From NCBI GenBank assembly GCA_964036315.1, contig OZ038517.1:56175603-56239602 (forward strand): 64,000 nt of DNA, written 5' to 3'. A model generated the notes under the pieces. That model had not been told where the DNA came from and searched no databases. It worked only from the letters and a program-made list of their open reading frames with translations. Within the stretch, counting starts at the first letter, position 1. Each line of letters begins with the position of its first letter. Below, in pieces: positions 1 to 10,877 of the stretch. A program made the position numbers and the translations under genes. Origin of the DNA: Acanthosepion esculentum. Lineage: Eukaryota > Mollusca > Cephalopoda > Sepiida > Sepiidae.

Positions 1-1206
1 AAGAATTAGCGACAGAAACATTAATAATGAGCGGGAATAGAAAAGGGTAATCAGGAGGATAGTATATAGCGATTGACATTGCATTTGAATTTATCCAGAT
101 TAAAGTAGGCTGGAAAGCATGAAGCCAGAAGGGAGTTAATAACAAGCGAAAAGTGCGAGAAAATAACTGTTAGGATAGAATTTTTGGTTACATCTAGCCA
201 GCTCAACTGTAAATTTATGAAATCTCAATGCCAGTCTAGTACTGCGCTTAAATTTAAAAAGTCTAGGTACCATGGTGAAGATCTCATCCGAACAATTACC
301 ATGAAAGTATTTATAGACACAGAGAGGTAACCTTATGTCGATCAGATCAGGACCAGTAATATTGCTAATTCTCCTTTGGATGTTATGAAGGAGCTGAAGG
401 TAAATAGCATGGGCATATGTGGCAGCAATATTCTAAAAAATGGACGTATGGTAGACTTATAGATATGTCAGAAAGATTCTAGAGATAAAAGTTGTCTCGA
501 ACAACATAGTAAACCAACTTTCTTAGCAACTGGCCTAGTAACGGGTTCAATATAGTCTTTCCACTTCATGTCAGCCAAGAATGTAAGCCAGAGAAGGCGC
601 AACGAATCACTTTTCTGGAAGTTAGCATCCCCTATAATTACTACATATTAATATAATTAATAAAATATATTTAAAATACTCTGATTTTTGACGGCACGAG
701 TAAATTAGTCTAATCATGAACACAAATGTTTTCCATAAAAAAAATGTTTAAAACTAGTTCTAAAAATATCGAGTCAGGAGCCACATCAAACAAACATTTT
801 TAATTCACCAGTTTTCGACGAGAATTATTTTTTTTTACTCACCAGTTTCCGACACGGTTATGCCTACGCAACTAAATCAATATGAAACATTTTAGCAAAT
901 GGTTTCATATTACTCAAATCAAGCATAAGACAAAAATTAGTCTTTACCTAATGAGCAATAGCACCAATGTCTGAAATCAGCCATGTTTAAACAAACTCGT
1001 TAAATAAACAACTTTCTCATTTTCTTCACTCTCTTGTACTCAACACCCGCCTAAGTGGTATTGATATTTACTTCTTATACTTCAGATAGTTGCGGAGGGA
1101 TGGTTTTCTTTGGAATAAAACAGGTTTTATGGGCCTTATCAGATATCGGTTACGCTAAAAACGGCAATAAATCTTATAAAAATAACTTTTGATAAATAAA
1201 ACCTTG

Positions 1207-1208
<2 letters not shown>
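1..1208. other. Unannotated AT-rich sequence
   Basis: I see no coding region, RNA gene or recognisable repeat here. The open frames are short and show no family resemblance. The phrase 'caccagttttcgac' recurs imperfectly near 808 and 840, which is the only local repetition I noticed. Confidence 0.5.
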
Positions 1209-1259
<51 letters not shown>

Positions 1260-1279
1260 TTATACACACAAATACACAA

Positions 1280-1348
<69 letters not shown>

Positions 1349-1366
1349 TAGATAGATAGATAGATA
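1209..1366. repeat. (TA)n / (CA)n / (GATA)n compound microsatellite
   Basis: Two long TA runs are separated by a CA-rich spacer near 1260-1285 and followed by five GATA units up to 1366. Apparent poly(YI) reading frames here are products of the repeat and not proteins. Confidence 0.95.
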
Positions 1367-1442
1367 TTGAGAAAGGACAACTCAACACCGCCGACAGAGC
1401 GCCGGGACAACTCAGGACCGAGACAACTCAACACCAGAATAA

Positions 1443-2011
1443 CATAACTTTTTTTTTAACGAAATAAAAGTAATTTATTAAGGATTAAAACCTTCATTAG
1501 TGATTTTTTTCTTCAAATAAGGTATTTGAAAAGCCATTATGTAAAATATGAAGGAGTTTTTTGTTTTTAATTATTTTTCATGAAGTAAATTGTAATATCA
1601 TTTATAATAGTTATCAGTCAAATAATTTCAATAATTCACATTAAATATTATATTTTTCATAAAAATATTTTAGAATGTCGATTTACTTTATTAAAAAATA
1701 AATTACATTAAGATTTATTTTATTAAAAATAATTAAAACTAAAAATTGCTTCATTTTTTTTAAATTTTTAAATTTACTTTATTGAAAATAATTAAAAACA
1801 AGTGTGTTTTATTAAAGTATTTTTATATGTAAATTTTCTTTATTAAAAAATAAATTTCTTTACGATTTTGTTTATTAAAAATAATTAAAAGAAAAAACTG
1901 GTTCATACTTTACATAATGCGTTTTCAAATGCATTTATAAGAAAAATATTCAGTAATTCTGGTTTTAATCCTTAATAAATTACTTTTATTCGGTTATAAA
2001 AATAAGTTATG
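1443..2011. mobile_element. Miniature inverted-repeat element, about 569 bp
   Basis: The first 50 bases (from 'cataactt' at 1443, through 'aaaagtaatttattaagg') reappear in reverse complement at 1961-2011 with few differences, so the segment has terminal inverted repeats of about 50 bp. The interior is very AT-rich and contains degenerate direct repeats built on 'ctttattaaaaa'. There is no coding capacity. The superfamily is not clear because I cannot fix a target-site duplication. Confidence 0.65.
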
Positions 2012-2253
2012 ATTAACAAACATGAAATTTATTCACAATTTTCATCTCAAATCCCCTTATTTGACAATTGGAAAAATATAATCAGAATTAAACAGACCAA
2101 GCCCATCGGTTCTTCCTGTTCGGATGAATATTTGCTATCTAATTATACCTTACATCACGATCACGAGAACCGCTAACAGGACTATAAAAATGTTAAAGAA
2201 ATTAAAAAGAAACGGCTAAATTGATAACCTCCTTTTATTTAAAATACAATATA

Positions 2254-3524
2254 AAAGGTAACTAAAAAAAGTTCTGTCCGTTTTTTGATTAGTCATTAAA
2301 TTAAGTTGAAATATATACGAAATGCGAGTAGCAATTGTTTTCAAATTCAGACAGCCGGAAGTAGGAACATCAGACGTTATAAAAAACACGCGCACTGTGC
2401 CCGGTCATCAATTATAAGCCGGACAGCTGTGAGAAGGATGCAAGTGTCTAGAGATCTCGTTCGGGGCTGTTTGCTTTATGACTTCAAAGTGGGCTTATCA
2501 GCAGCTGCATCAGGTCGCCGCATATGTCAAGCGTTTGGGGATAGTGCTGTGGATGAACGTACTGCAAGCCGTTGGTTTCGAAAATTCAACTCAGGAGATT
2601 TGTCTCTCCATGATGAGCCTCGCAGTGGACGACCACAGGTCTTGAATGACGGAGTCCTGAAGGCGGCTATTGAAGAGGACAGTAGTCTAACGTGTGGTGA
2701 ACTTGCAAGACAGTTCAACGTTTCCGATGAAACAGTTAGACTTCACCTGCACCGCCTAGGTAAGACGTATAAACTGAGCAAGTGGGTTCTGCAAACGCTG
2801 TTGGAGGTCCACAAGGGACAACGAGTGGCAGCCTGCGTATCGCTGCTTTCTCGCCGCCGTACCGCATCCTTATTCAATCGAGTGTTTACCAGTGATGAAA
2901 AGTGGGTTCTGTACGAAACTCCCAAGCGTTCCAGACATTGGTTGTCTCCTCGGGATGCTGTCCCTCACACCGCAAGACCGCCTATGCACCCACGCAAGAT
3001 TATGCTTTGTGTCTGGTGGACAGGTCGTCAAGTGGTTCATTATGAACTGCTACCAACGGGCCAAACGGTCACTGGAGACCTATAATCGCAGCAACTGAAA
3101 CGTGTGAAGGAGCCAGCACTGGTGAATCGCAAACGTGTGCTTTTCCTCCATGACAACGCCAGGTCGCATGTCGCGCGAGTGGTTAGGGATACCATACAGC
3201 AACTTGGGTGGGAGACTTTGTGCCATCCACCTTATTCACCTAAGCTTGCGCCATCCAATTACCACCTCTTCCACTCTCTGGATAATCATCTTCGTGGGAA
3301 ATCCTTCACCAATGAAGCAGACTTGCGCAAAGCCCTCACGGACTTCTTTGCGTCAAAACCCCTCGAGTTCTACCGCAAGGGCATTGAAAAGCTGGAGACA
3401 CGTTGGCAGAAGGTGCTGGATATGCCGATGGCGATTACTTCGAAGACTAAATATAAGTTACACATACTCAGAAGCGTTTTCTTTTTTTCCTTTAAAAACG
3501 AACAGAACTTTTTTGGTTACCTTG
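2254..3524 (+). mobile_element. Full-length mariner transposon (inactive)
   Basis: The 1271-bp length is typical of mariner. The left end reads 'aaaggtaact' after a TA at 2252-2253. The right end is the reverse complement 'caaggtaacc' followed by TA at 3525-3526. About 30 bp of both termini match, including 'aaaaagttctg'. The element encloses a single transposase pseudogene. Ends, length and protein agree, so this is a complete insertion. Confidence 0.9.
2438..3450 (+). pseudogene. mariner transposase pseudogene, DDN instead of DDD
   Basis: This would be the DDE/D transposase that cuts and pastes the surrounding mariner. I choose the ATG at 2438 because it lies about 180 bp inside the left terminus and begins the conserved N-terminal helix-turn-helix. 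The linker motif DEPRSGRP follows at residues 59-66. Catalytic residues in order are D153 in TSDEKW, D239 in LHDNARSH, and position 274 in APSNYHLF, where the third aspartate is asparagine. The usual SPDLAP is SPKLAP. Three independent lesions are visible: the D to N change, an in-frame TAA at 3083 inside the catalytic domain, and a frame change near 3420 after which another frame continues into an ADGDYFED terminus ending at 3450. The sequence resembles the Hsmar1/SETMAR lineage. Confidence 0.9.
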
Positions 3525-3526
3525 TA

Positions 3527-3750
3527 TAATGCATAAATCAATCCCAAATGAAAATATAAATATTAATTACATTAGATAAAACAAAATTCATCAAGATTAT
3601 TTACTTTTGTTTATTAGACATTAAATTACATCACTTAGCATCTTCCATAGTTTACCAAGACATTTCAGTTAGTCTGGTGTATATTTATGAAGGTTTCCTG
3701 AACTTCAAAATTTTGAAAAATAATATTTTACATATATCAATATTTCTGAG
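3527..3750. other. Unannotated AT-rich spacer
   Basis: Nothing recognisable lies between the mariner end and the following SINE fragments. Confidence 0.4.
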
Positions 3751-3754
3751 ATGA

Positions 3755-4310
3755 TGTATTGTAACTATTTACATTGTTCGGAATGTTGTTCTAATTTTTG
3801 TTGTCATATTCACGGCGTTTCGGCTGTTTTACACTCCGGCCTCCTTCAGCTGATTGGAATTTCAGAGAACCCTTTATTATTATTACTGGGGTAGATTGTT
3901 TTACTTCCACACGCCAAGGGCCCATAGCCCAGTGGATGAAAGCGTTGGTTGAAGTAATCCAGTGACTTGACCCAAAGAGTTGTGAGTTCAATACCTGGTC
4001 ACAGAAGAGGTGAACAAAAACTAGAGACTATTTTCCTCATCTTTGTCGCCATATTTGTCACAACGTTTCAGCCGCTGTACGCTCCGGCCTTCTTCAGGTG
4101 GTTGGAATTTCGAAACGAACCCTTTATTTCGATCACTGGGGTAGACTGTTCTAGTTCCACGTGCCATGTTTGATGGATGTCAGTTATCAGTTATCTCCTG
4201 CTAATTTTCCCTCTGAAAGTTCTCCATTGCCTGAACCGGGTATTGAACTCACACTCTTTGGGTCTGTCACTGGATCTAACCAACGCCTTTATCCACTGTG
4301 CCATGTATAT
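3755..4310. mobile_element. Composite of inverted tRNA-derived SINE copies (family II)
   Basis: On the minus strand, 4023-4310 is a near complete SINE. It starts with a tRNA-like head (A-box-like 'cacagtggataaaggc', B-box-like 'gagttcaatacccgg') and ends in the family tail 'gaagaaggccggagcg'. Left of it, 3912-4022 is a second head on the plus strand ('agcccagtggatgaaagc'), and 3755-3908 is a second tail on the minus strand. The arrangement looks like one insertion plus an inversion or fusion. The same family occurs near 10940, 27660, 35400, 40830 and 57540. Confidence 0.75.
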
Positions 4311-4494
4311 ATATATTATCAGAGACGTTATATTTAGTGCTACGTTTATAATAATTAATATGTCCAATTAAAATCTGTTAATTATTTAAAAAGTATATAA
4401 TATATCCTTAGATGAATAATTCCGTCATATTTTACGGGTACTATGCTAGTTCTTAAATAATGTTTACAATCTTTCAATAGTATATGCTTCTAAA

Positions 4495-4830
4495 TTGTGA
4501 CATCGCTGATGAAGTTACTCCAATGCCCATTGAATATGATGCGAAGTGAACGCTGGTGGAAGCGTTTGAGAAGGCCGAGGTGGCACTGGTTCATAACCCA
4601 AAATTCTGCCCTATAAACAAAAAGTAGACAGCACGTTTGTAGACTTGTTTTTTGCGCTTTTCTTATATCTGCGTTGGTTCGGACATGTTTGTGCAGTTGT
4701 GCAAAAAGATGTTTACCTTATCCAGTCTGTTGTCTATCGCTTTGTTGCAACTTAGGAAGAGTCAGAGAATCTGATCCAAGAAAGTGATGTCCTTGACTAA
4801 TTTTAGCTTAAACCGGTCGGTACGAATTAA
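4495..4830 (-). pseudogene. LINE reverse transcriptase C-terminal fragment
   Basis: The minus-strand translation contains segments matching the region after the RT fingers in many LINEs. Examples are a run like VYKRAVYFLFIG in one frame and, in another, YEPVPPRPSQTLPP next to a frame giving LLKRFHQRSLRIIFN. Active relatives have a 'LLYGAE.W' block followed by 'LERFHQRCLR'. Several frameshifts and stops interrupt the piece. The LINE clade cannot be assigned from this length. Confidence 0.55.
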
Positions 4831-4871
4831 TGGCGTATTTTTCTTCTGTTGTTGAATGAGGATGATTGATT

Positions 4872-4960
4872 TTTTTAGCGGCATATAAACCTCTATGGGT
4901 TTTTTAATAACTAAATGGAAATATTTTGAACGCAATTGTCCTTCAATTACAGATAAAACT
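4872..4960 (+). repeat. Interspersed repeat C, 5' head
   Basis: The block 'agcggcatataaacctctat' with the following 'gggttttttaata' and 'aaatattttgaacgcaatt' recurs near 10880, 18600, 24440, 34700 and 45470. The class of the repeat is unknown to me. It has no coding capacity, and only the first part of the family consensus is present here. Confidence 0.65.
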
Positions 4961-6600
4961 ATAAATATGAATTTTTGGTTGGTTGATTGTTTAACATCTC
5001 ATTCTCTGCATCGAGCTGCCCATAGCCGGTTTTACGTGGGTCTTTCCGACCCCGTAGGCTCGAGCGTAAATGCCCCCCCCCCGGAAACTGAGCGGGCGAA
5101 CGAACATGACTCCCCCCGCACACACTCGGTAATTGTCGCGGCGCACGAACAGCGGTCATCACAGCTGCATGTAGGTGTCAATAGTTGTGTTAAGTGCAAT
5201 GGATTGTGATTTGGGAGTACTGGGAGTAGCTGTTGTTGTCGGTTTTACTGCGGATGTTACGGTTTTGGGAAAAACCCAGTAAAGGAATGGAGCTTGCAAC
5301 GCAGCATTTGGCCTTCCGTAAAGTTTGAAGTGTTGTACTGTAGAAGTTACTGGTAGACAGAGGTACAATTAAGTACCCACAGAAATCGCTCTTTATAAAA
5401 GACGCTTGCTCAATAATTAAGCGAAATACTCATAACTTATTGCCGACTGGCCAGCTCTCAGGTTTCAGCCTATTGAATCGACGCTTGAAGTAGCTGCAGA
5501 GAGTAGTGGGGGGCACTGTGCATCTCAACTGAAATTGCCAACCGTTGTCAACATCTACGCGTCGCTGACCTCATCAAATACCGCTCTGTATGCCCTGATT
5601 TGCATCACCCCGCTCAACTATACCCCAACCCTGTGAGCGCATGCAATTGTATGATTCGGTGTTGAGTCTAAAGCAGCGGGTAGTGCACACAGTAGCGCAA
5701 GTACGTTTTGTCTTAGCGCACCACAGTATGAACCTGAGGTACCAGCAACAAATTGTAGGTGACGGGAATTTTGGAGTTGGAAATAAGTCAATCTCTAAGT
5801 ATGTCTTGAATCATATCATTTTAAAATGGATTGACTACCGTTTAAGCTGACTTCATTAAACACAAAAGCACACAACGGTACGCGCAACACAGGCTGAGAG
5901 ACAAATGGCGATGGCACTACCGCAAACAGGTCAACAGGTGTGAGAAGCAAGGCGGAGACGTAATTAACTGGCTGGCCCCAGAAGGATTCCACGATGCCAA
6001 CTCCTTGTAGCAGACAAATTGTACAGGTGTAGATTAATTCAATAGTCGAAACCTGGCTAAATCCAGTACAGAGATTCCAAACTAACCCCACAAAGGTGAA
6101 GAGTGATGTATGTGATGCGTTTCATGTAGCACTGCCGGTGATCAACTATATGACTTAAACCTAGGGAAAGCGCATGTCATTGCAAGCTCCCTGTAGCGCT
6201 CAGCTATTCAAAAATGTTGGGAATGGATGCAGCATCAGCGATGCATTTGCCGGGGTGGGGCGTTTAATACAATTATTGATGCCTCCACAGCATAGATGGT
6301 AGTGGTGTAATGGAGATGACAGTGGCAGTAGACAGGAGGGTTTGACAGAAAATGAAAGCAGCCATGCGAATATGCCGAAGGCAGGTGGAAGGAAATGTTT
6401 ATCTGGCGCGGTGTAGTAACAATGGGAGACAAATTTCACGGACGTCTGTAAGACAGGAAGGCTGTGAAGGTGTGGTAATAGGGAAAACTGCTCTTGGGAA
6501 TCGGAGCTTTATGTGGCGGTTTGTATTGTCGCCGACGGTTTATACAGTCCCGACGACCGCATAGAGGTAAGCTGTTAGCCGCCACCTACGTCCCATCAAA
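4961..6600 (-). other. Probable 3' region of minus-strand Helitron
   Basis: This 1.6-kb stretch follows the helicase stop codon on the minus strand and is more GC-rich than most of the window. I find no intact gene in it. I looked for, and did not see, the hairpin-plus-CTAG terminus found on the plus-strand copy at 15225-15253, so the true left boundary is not fixed and part of this may be host DNA. Confidence 0.3.
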
Positions 6601-8122
6601 CTACAGAACCTCCTTGTAAACGACATTTTTTGAAGAACCCCTGCGAGTGAAGACGAATACGTCCTCGCTTCTACCTAAACGCGAACAGCCTAAGTAAAGC
6701 TGGCCGTGGGAAAAACACTGCTCTCCAAGGTGAATTCCCGCGACACGTAGTTTTTTGCCCTGTGATTTATTAATAGACATTGCAAAGCAAAGTCTGACGG
6801 GAAACTGCGACCGGCGGAATGTAAAGGGCACATCTGAACCCGACGGAGATAGATGCATGCGCGGTATGAATACAGTTTCACCCCTTTCGCAACCGGTAAG
6901 AATTGTCGCTTCAATTAAATTTGGTGCCAAAGACTTAACCACCATGCGTGTACCATTGCAATGTTTCGGTGGAACCAGGTTACGCCAAAGCATAATGGGC
7001 GCGCCCACTTTCAGTCTCAGTGTGTGAGGCGGAGTCCCGCCGGTTCTAAGGAATTCAGAAGTTCGACCGGGTAGTCCGTAAGGTTATCTGGGTCGGGCGT
7101 CCTGTCAATGGATTTGTAGATGTAATCGTCGCCGGGAATGCACTGCAAGAGTTGCTCATTAATGCTAGTAATTGTGGTGTTTTTTGGAGCCTCTCAATGT
7201 CACAGTAGTTGGCATTTAGATGCGGAAAGACGGCATCTCTGTGCTGCTGATGGGTGTCGACAACTGAACACAGTGTTCCCACGTTAATGTAGCCTTCAGC
7301 GTCCGAGGGCTAGAAGGCCCCTTGAAAAATCAGGGGACCCGTTGTCCTCAGTAGTATGAGCGCGCATGTTGGTAGTCTGGTGCAATGACTGGACATGGGC
7401 CCAGGTGTTGGACGACTTAAAACACGCACGAACAGCATCGGCCCTTGTCACTTATGGAATGGCAGGCAGGATTTGTCGAAAGTCACCTGACAGAAGGAGA
7501 GTCAAGCCACCTATGAGAGCAGTGGAGTCCCTAATGTCTTGAAGGGACCTATTCAACGCCTCGAGTGCTTGTTTGTGAGCCATAGTGGACTCGTCCACAC
7601 TGTGAGTTTACAACGTCTTAATGCGTCAGCCTGACCCGAATCTTTTGAAATGCTGCAAGTTGGAATTTCGGCCTTGGCAATGTCAAGCGGAAGTCTAAAC
7701 ATAGAGTGCGCCGTCTGTCCACCCGGCAGCAATGTTGCCGAAATCCCGGATGAGGCAACAGCAAGCGCGATGTCTCCGTGCCTCCTGATTTCAGACGGAA
7801 TTAGTTTTGTAAAGAACGTCTTCCCGGTGCCACCGGGTGCGTCTAGGAAGAAGATGCCACCGCGCTGTTGTCGGACGGCGTCAATCACCGTGGTGTAAAC
7901 TGTTCTTTGTTCCGGTAGGAGGCGTAATTCATTCTCTCGGGCATAGGGGTCGAGGTCAGCAGTACAATAAGACGTTTTGTGGAGTATTTCTGGTGATAAG
8001 TCGGCGGTGCCATCTCGCACTGGCGGAGGTAACCCGCATGTAGTTAGCGCAGCACCACCCTTTTCAAGAGCAATGACTTCAACCTGAATGAGCGCCCTAT
8101 TGTAAATAAGGTCCATGTAGCC
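6601..8122 (-). pseudogene. Helitron Pif1-like helicase pseudogene
   Basis: This is the superfamily 1 helicase half of a Helitron Rep-helicase, which unwinds DNA during rolling-circle transposition. Reading leftward, the protein shows DLIYNRALI, then 'LPEQRTVY', Walker A in DAPGGTGKTFF (about 7830), GGQTAHSMFRLP, a Walker B-like VDESTMAHK (about 7590, in another frame), GDFRQILPAIP (about 7470), VGAPIMLWRNL (about 6990) and the terminal block INKSQGKKLRVAG with FSHGQLYLGCSRLGR. It ends at the stop at 6601. At least two frameshifts (near 7610 and 7180) and stops (for example after DFRQILPAIP) make it non-functional. It is fused directly to the N-terminal repeat region with the whole Rep domain absent. 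Confidence 0.9.
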
Positions 8123-8966
8123 CAACTCTGTATTGGACTCCCTCGGCCTAGCTGTTGCAGCAGCGTCCCTGGATTGACGGGCGCGCCTGGGGTCAAATGT
8201 TTCAGCTGCCCTCGACCTGACAATGGTGGCAGCATTGCTAGCATTTCTAACAGACTTAGGTAGCGGTGTCTCAGCTGCCCTAGCAGTTGCTTTTGCAGCA
8301 GCGTCCCTGGATTGACGTTCGTGCCTGCGATCGAATGCTTGATCTGCACTCGACCTGCCAGTAGTGGCAGCATACGTAGCATTTCGAACAGATCTACGGA
8401 GCGGTGTCTCAGCAGCCCTAGCGGTCGCTGTTGCAGCAGCGTCCCTGGATTGACGGGAGCGCCTGCAGTCAAATGTTTCAGCTGCCCTCGACCTGGCAGT
8501 GGTGGCAGCATTCCTATCATTTCGAACAGACCTACGGAACAGTCTCAGCAGCCCTAGCAGTCGCTGTTGCAGCAGCGTCCCTGGATTGACGGGCGCGCCT
8601 GCGGTTAAGTGTCTCTATTGCTCTTGATTTCGCAGTGGCAGCAGCGTTTCTTAAGTTACGAAGAAGACTTTGATGATGAGTTTCGGAAGACTGAGATGTA
8701 GAGGCGGTTGCTGTATCCTGTACGTTCATTCTCGATCGTTGTGTATTCTTGAGCCTTGATCGCAACGAAGCCCTGTAGGCAGCTTTCCCAGCCAAGCAGG
8801 TGGCACGCTTCTCTTGTGAATGCGAGGCCTGCATGAGGGCGCTGCGTTGAGCGACCTGTGATAGTCACATTGTCGTCTGTTCCTGGGACTCGCGGGCCCT
8901 TCTTGCCCTCTTAGCGGACGCTCTTGCAGACCGTAGGCTAAGACGTACCCTCCTTTTTGGCGGCAT
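8123..8966 (-). pseudogene. Helitron protein N-terminus with 46-residue tandem repeats
   Basis: The start codon is at 8966, opening with MPPKKRVRLSLRSA, which is basic. A region rich in Arg, Ala and Ser leads into tandem repeats whose core is RQSRDAAATATARAAET followed by a SVRNA..AAT segment. At the DNA level the motif 'cagcgtccctggattgacg' begins at 8161, 8299, 8437 and 8573, so the unit is 138 bp (46 codons), with the last interval 136 bp. That two-base loss shifts the frame. The unit is strongly basic and alanine-rich. Its function in the transposase is unknown to me. The homologous region of the plus copy is at 12762-13440. Confidence 0.8.
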
Positions 8967-10467
8967 GGGGAAGACTGATGCTAGTAGTTGTTGATTAGGG
9001 TTGCTCAATTGCAAAGTCTAAATTAGTATCGCAAAGCATGAGTCAGAATCAGGAAGGCAGGTATTTAAGTAAAACAGCTGAATAAATTGTTTATGGTAGT
9101 TGGAAAAATGTAGTTAAACAGACAAACGTAAGAAACAACTTGCGGTAGGAGAAATGATCAGTTGGCGGAGTAACAGGGGCAGAAGTGAGACCTTTGTCCC
9201 CCAGTTGTGCACAGCAGGTTCAAATGCGAAATATTACTGGCCAATCGGTTGTGCCAATCAACGAGCGTCCTAGGGTCTCGAACACCAATCAGCGACCGCG
9301 TACTGCACTCAGCCAATGAGATACTGCTATGTGAAGCATGGTCGTGTGTGAATAACAATCCGCTGTAGTGTAGACGTCTCAGTTGAACATACGTTTGATT
9401 GGTGTATTCGCAAATTCCGATGAAGACATGATTGTATCGACTTCCCTCAGGTATTAGTTGGTCACAAAGGAGCTCACTGGGCAAAAGTTTTAATTGTCAC
9501 GACTAAAGCCAATAAAGTTAATCAAAATCCCAAGCAAGTTGCGAAAAACATCGCCAAATTCAGGTCAACTCGATTTGAATGGAAAGTCAAAAGGGTTATG
9601 ATTTCATGGATTTTTATCCGATAATTGAAACCGATATTGAAAAGTCAGCACCTCAATACTGTCAGTAAATACTATGCTCAACAGGAATTTTGCTGAAAAT
9701 TCTTCGCCATTTGCGAAAAATATAGCCAAAAATCAGCTAGACTGAACTTGAATCGGATGTCCCAAAGTGATCGATTGTATCGATTTTTTCAGTAATTAAT
9801 ATCGATATTGAAAATGAATGTCAGCGCCCCATAACTGTTAATAAAAACAATGCTCAACGTAATTTTGGTGGAAATTCCTCGCCATTTGCGAAAGATATAG
9901 CCAAAAATCAGCTTGACTAGATTTGAATTGGAAGTCAAAAGTGGCATGATGTTATCAATTTTTTCCGATAATTGATACCGATATTGAAAAAAAGGTCAAC
10001 AACTAATAACTGTTGACAAAAGTAATTCTCAACATCATTTTCGTGAAAATTCCTTGCAGTTTGCGAAAAACAGAGCCAAAAATCAGCTACATTGGATTTG
10101 AATCGGATGTCCCAAAGTAATCGATTTTATCGATTTTTTTCGATAACTGATATCAATTTTTAAAAACAAACAACAGCATCTCAAAACTTTGTTCAAGGTG
10201 AGTTTGGTTGATATCTCTTGTAATTTGTGAAAACTATCACTGCAAAACTGATGAATTTTTTTCAAATCAATATTCGCCCCCCTATCTGTTTTATCGATTG
10301 TTTCCAAAATTGAAGGAACAATCGAAAAATCCGAATACGTCAAGTACGAATGGCGTAAATGTCCGATCTGTGTGGGAATTTTCATGCCAATCGAACGAAC
10401 GGTTTGCTCAGGATGAGGTAACAAGGTGACAAACACACAAACACACTAACAGAATGCCATATATAGA
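8967..10467 (-). mobile_element. 5' end and leader of minus-strand Helitron copy
   Basis: On the minus strand the element begins 'TCTATATATGGCATTCTGT' at 10467 after an A, fitting the TC start of Helitrons. The same start is found on the plus strand at 11642. The leader carries about four direct repeats of 172-176 bp, marked by 'gccaaa' at 9553, 9725, 9900 and 10075. Each has an AT-rich 'ccgataattgataccgatat'-like block. No TATA or promoter can be assigned with confidence. A short frame at 9158-9484 has a diverged partner at 12313-12591, but this follows from shared DNA and does not prove a protein. Confidence 0.8.
9540..10250. repeat. About 175-bp subterminal tandem repeats of Helitron
   Basis: Four diverged units share 'gccaaaaatcagct', 'gcgaaaaa' and 'atcgatttttt' signposts at nearly constant spacing. 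The plus-strand Helitron copy has only about two units (12000-12240), so the array has gained or lost units since the copies separated. Confidence 0.7.
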
Positions 10468-10877
10468 TACAGATAAAATTTACTTTAATTCCAATGTTTT
10501 CGGATTTGTGTTGTTCCCATTCACACTCGTTACACGCTTTAAAACAATACGCGATATGATTGGTCAAGTTTGATACACGTAACCATTTGCAACACACAAC
10601 CTTATAGATAAAAATATATTATAAATTAATGGCAAATTTCCATTAAGCAGTCTATATGTATTAAATATTTAGTGTATTCCATTGGCACAAAAGGAATTTG
10701 ATTCCAGATAAATTATATTTATTGTCATCTTTTGTATTTATTCTCTTTTATTAATGTCGGAAGACATTGATCATTCGTTCTTTCCAGAAATAGGTTCTTT
10801 TGAGATAAGTACTTTAAGTAAATTCGTACGTAGATTAAAGTATTTATGAATTATATTCTTTTGATCTTATTTGTTAT
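10468..10877. other. Unannotated AT-rich spacer
   Basis: No gene or known repeat is visible between the Helitron 5' end and the next repeat. Confidence 0.4.

Noticed and set aside
5159..5368. Frames in the 5-6.5 kb GC-richer region as genes
   Set aside because: Short, overlapping on both strands, no family resemblance. Better explained as Helitron 3' sequence.
9158..9484. Helitron leader frame with a counterpart at 12313-12591
   Set aside because: Similarity follows from shared leader DNA. The plus copy has a different N-terminal part, and no protein family is recognised.
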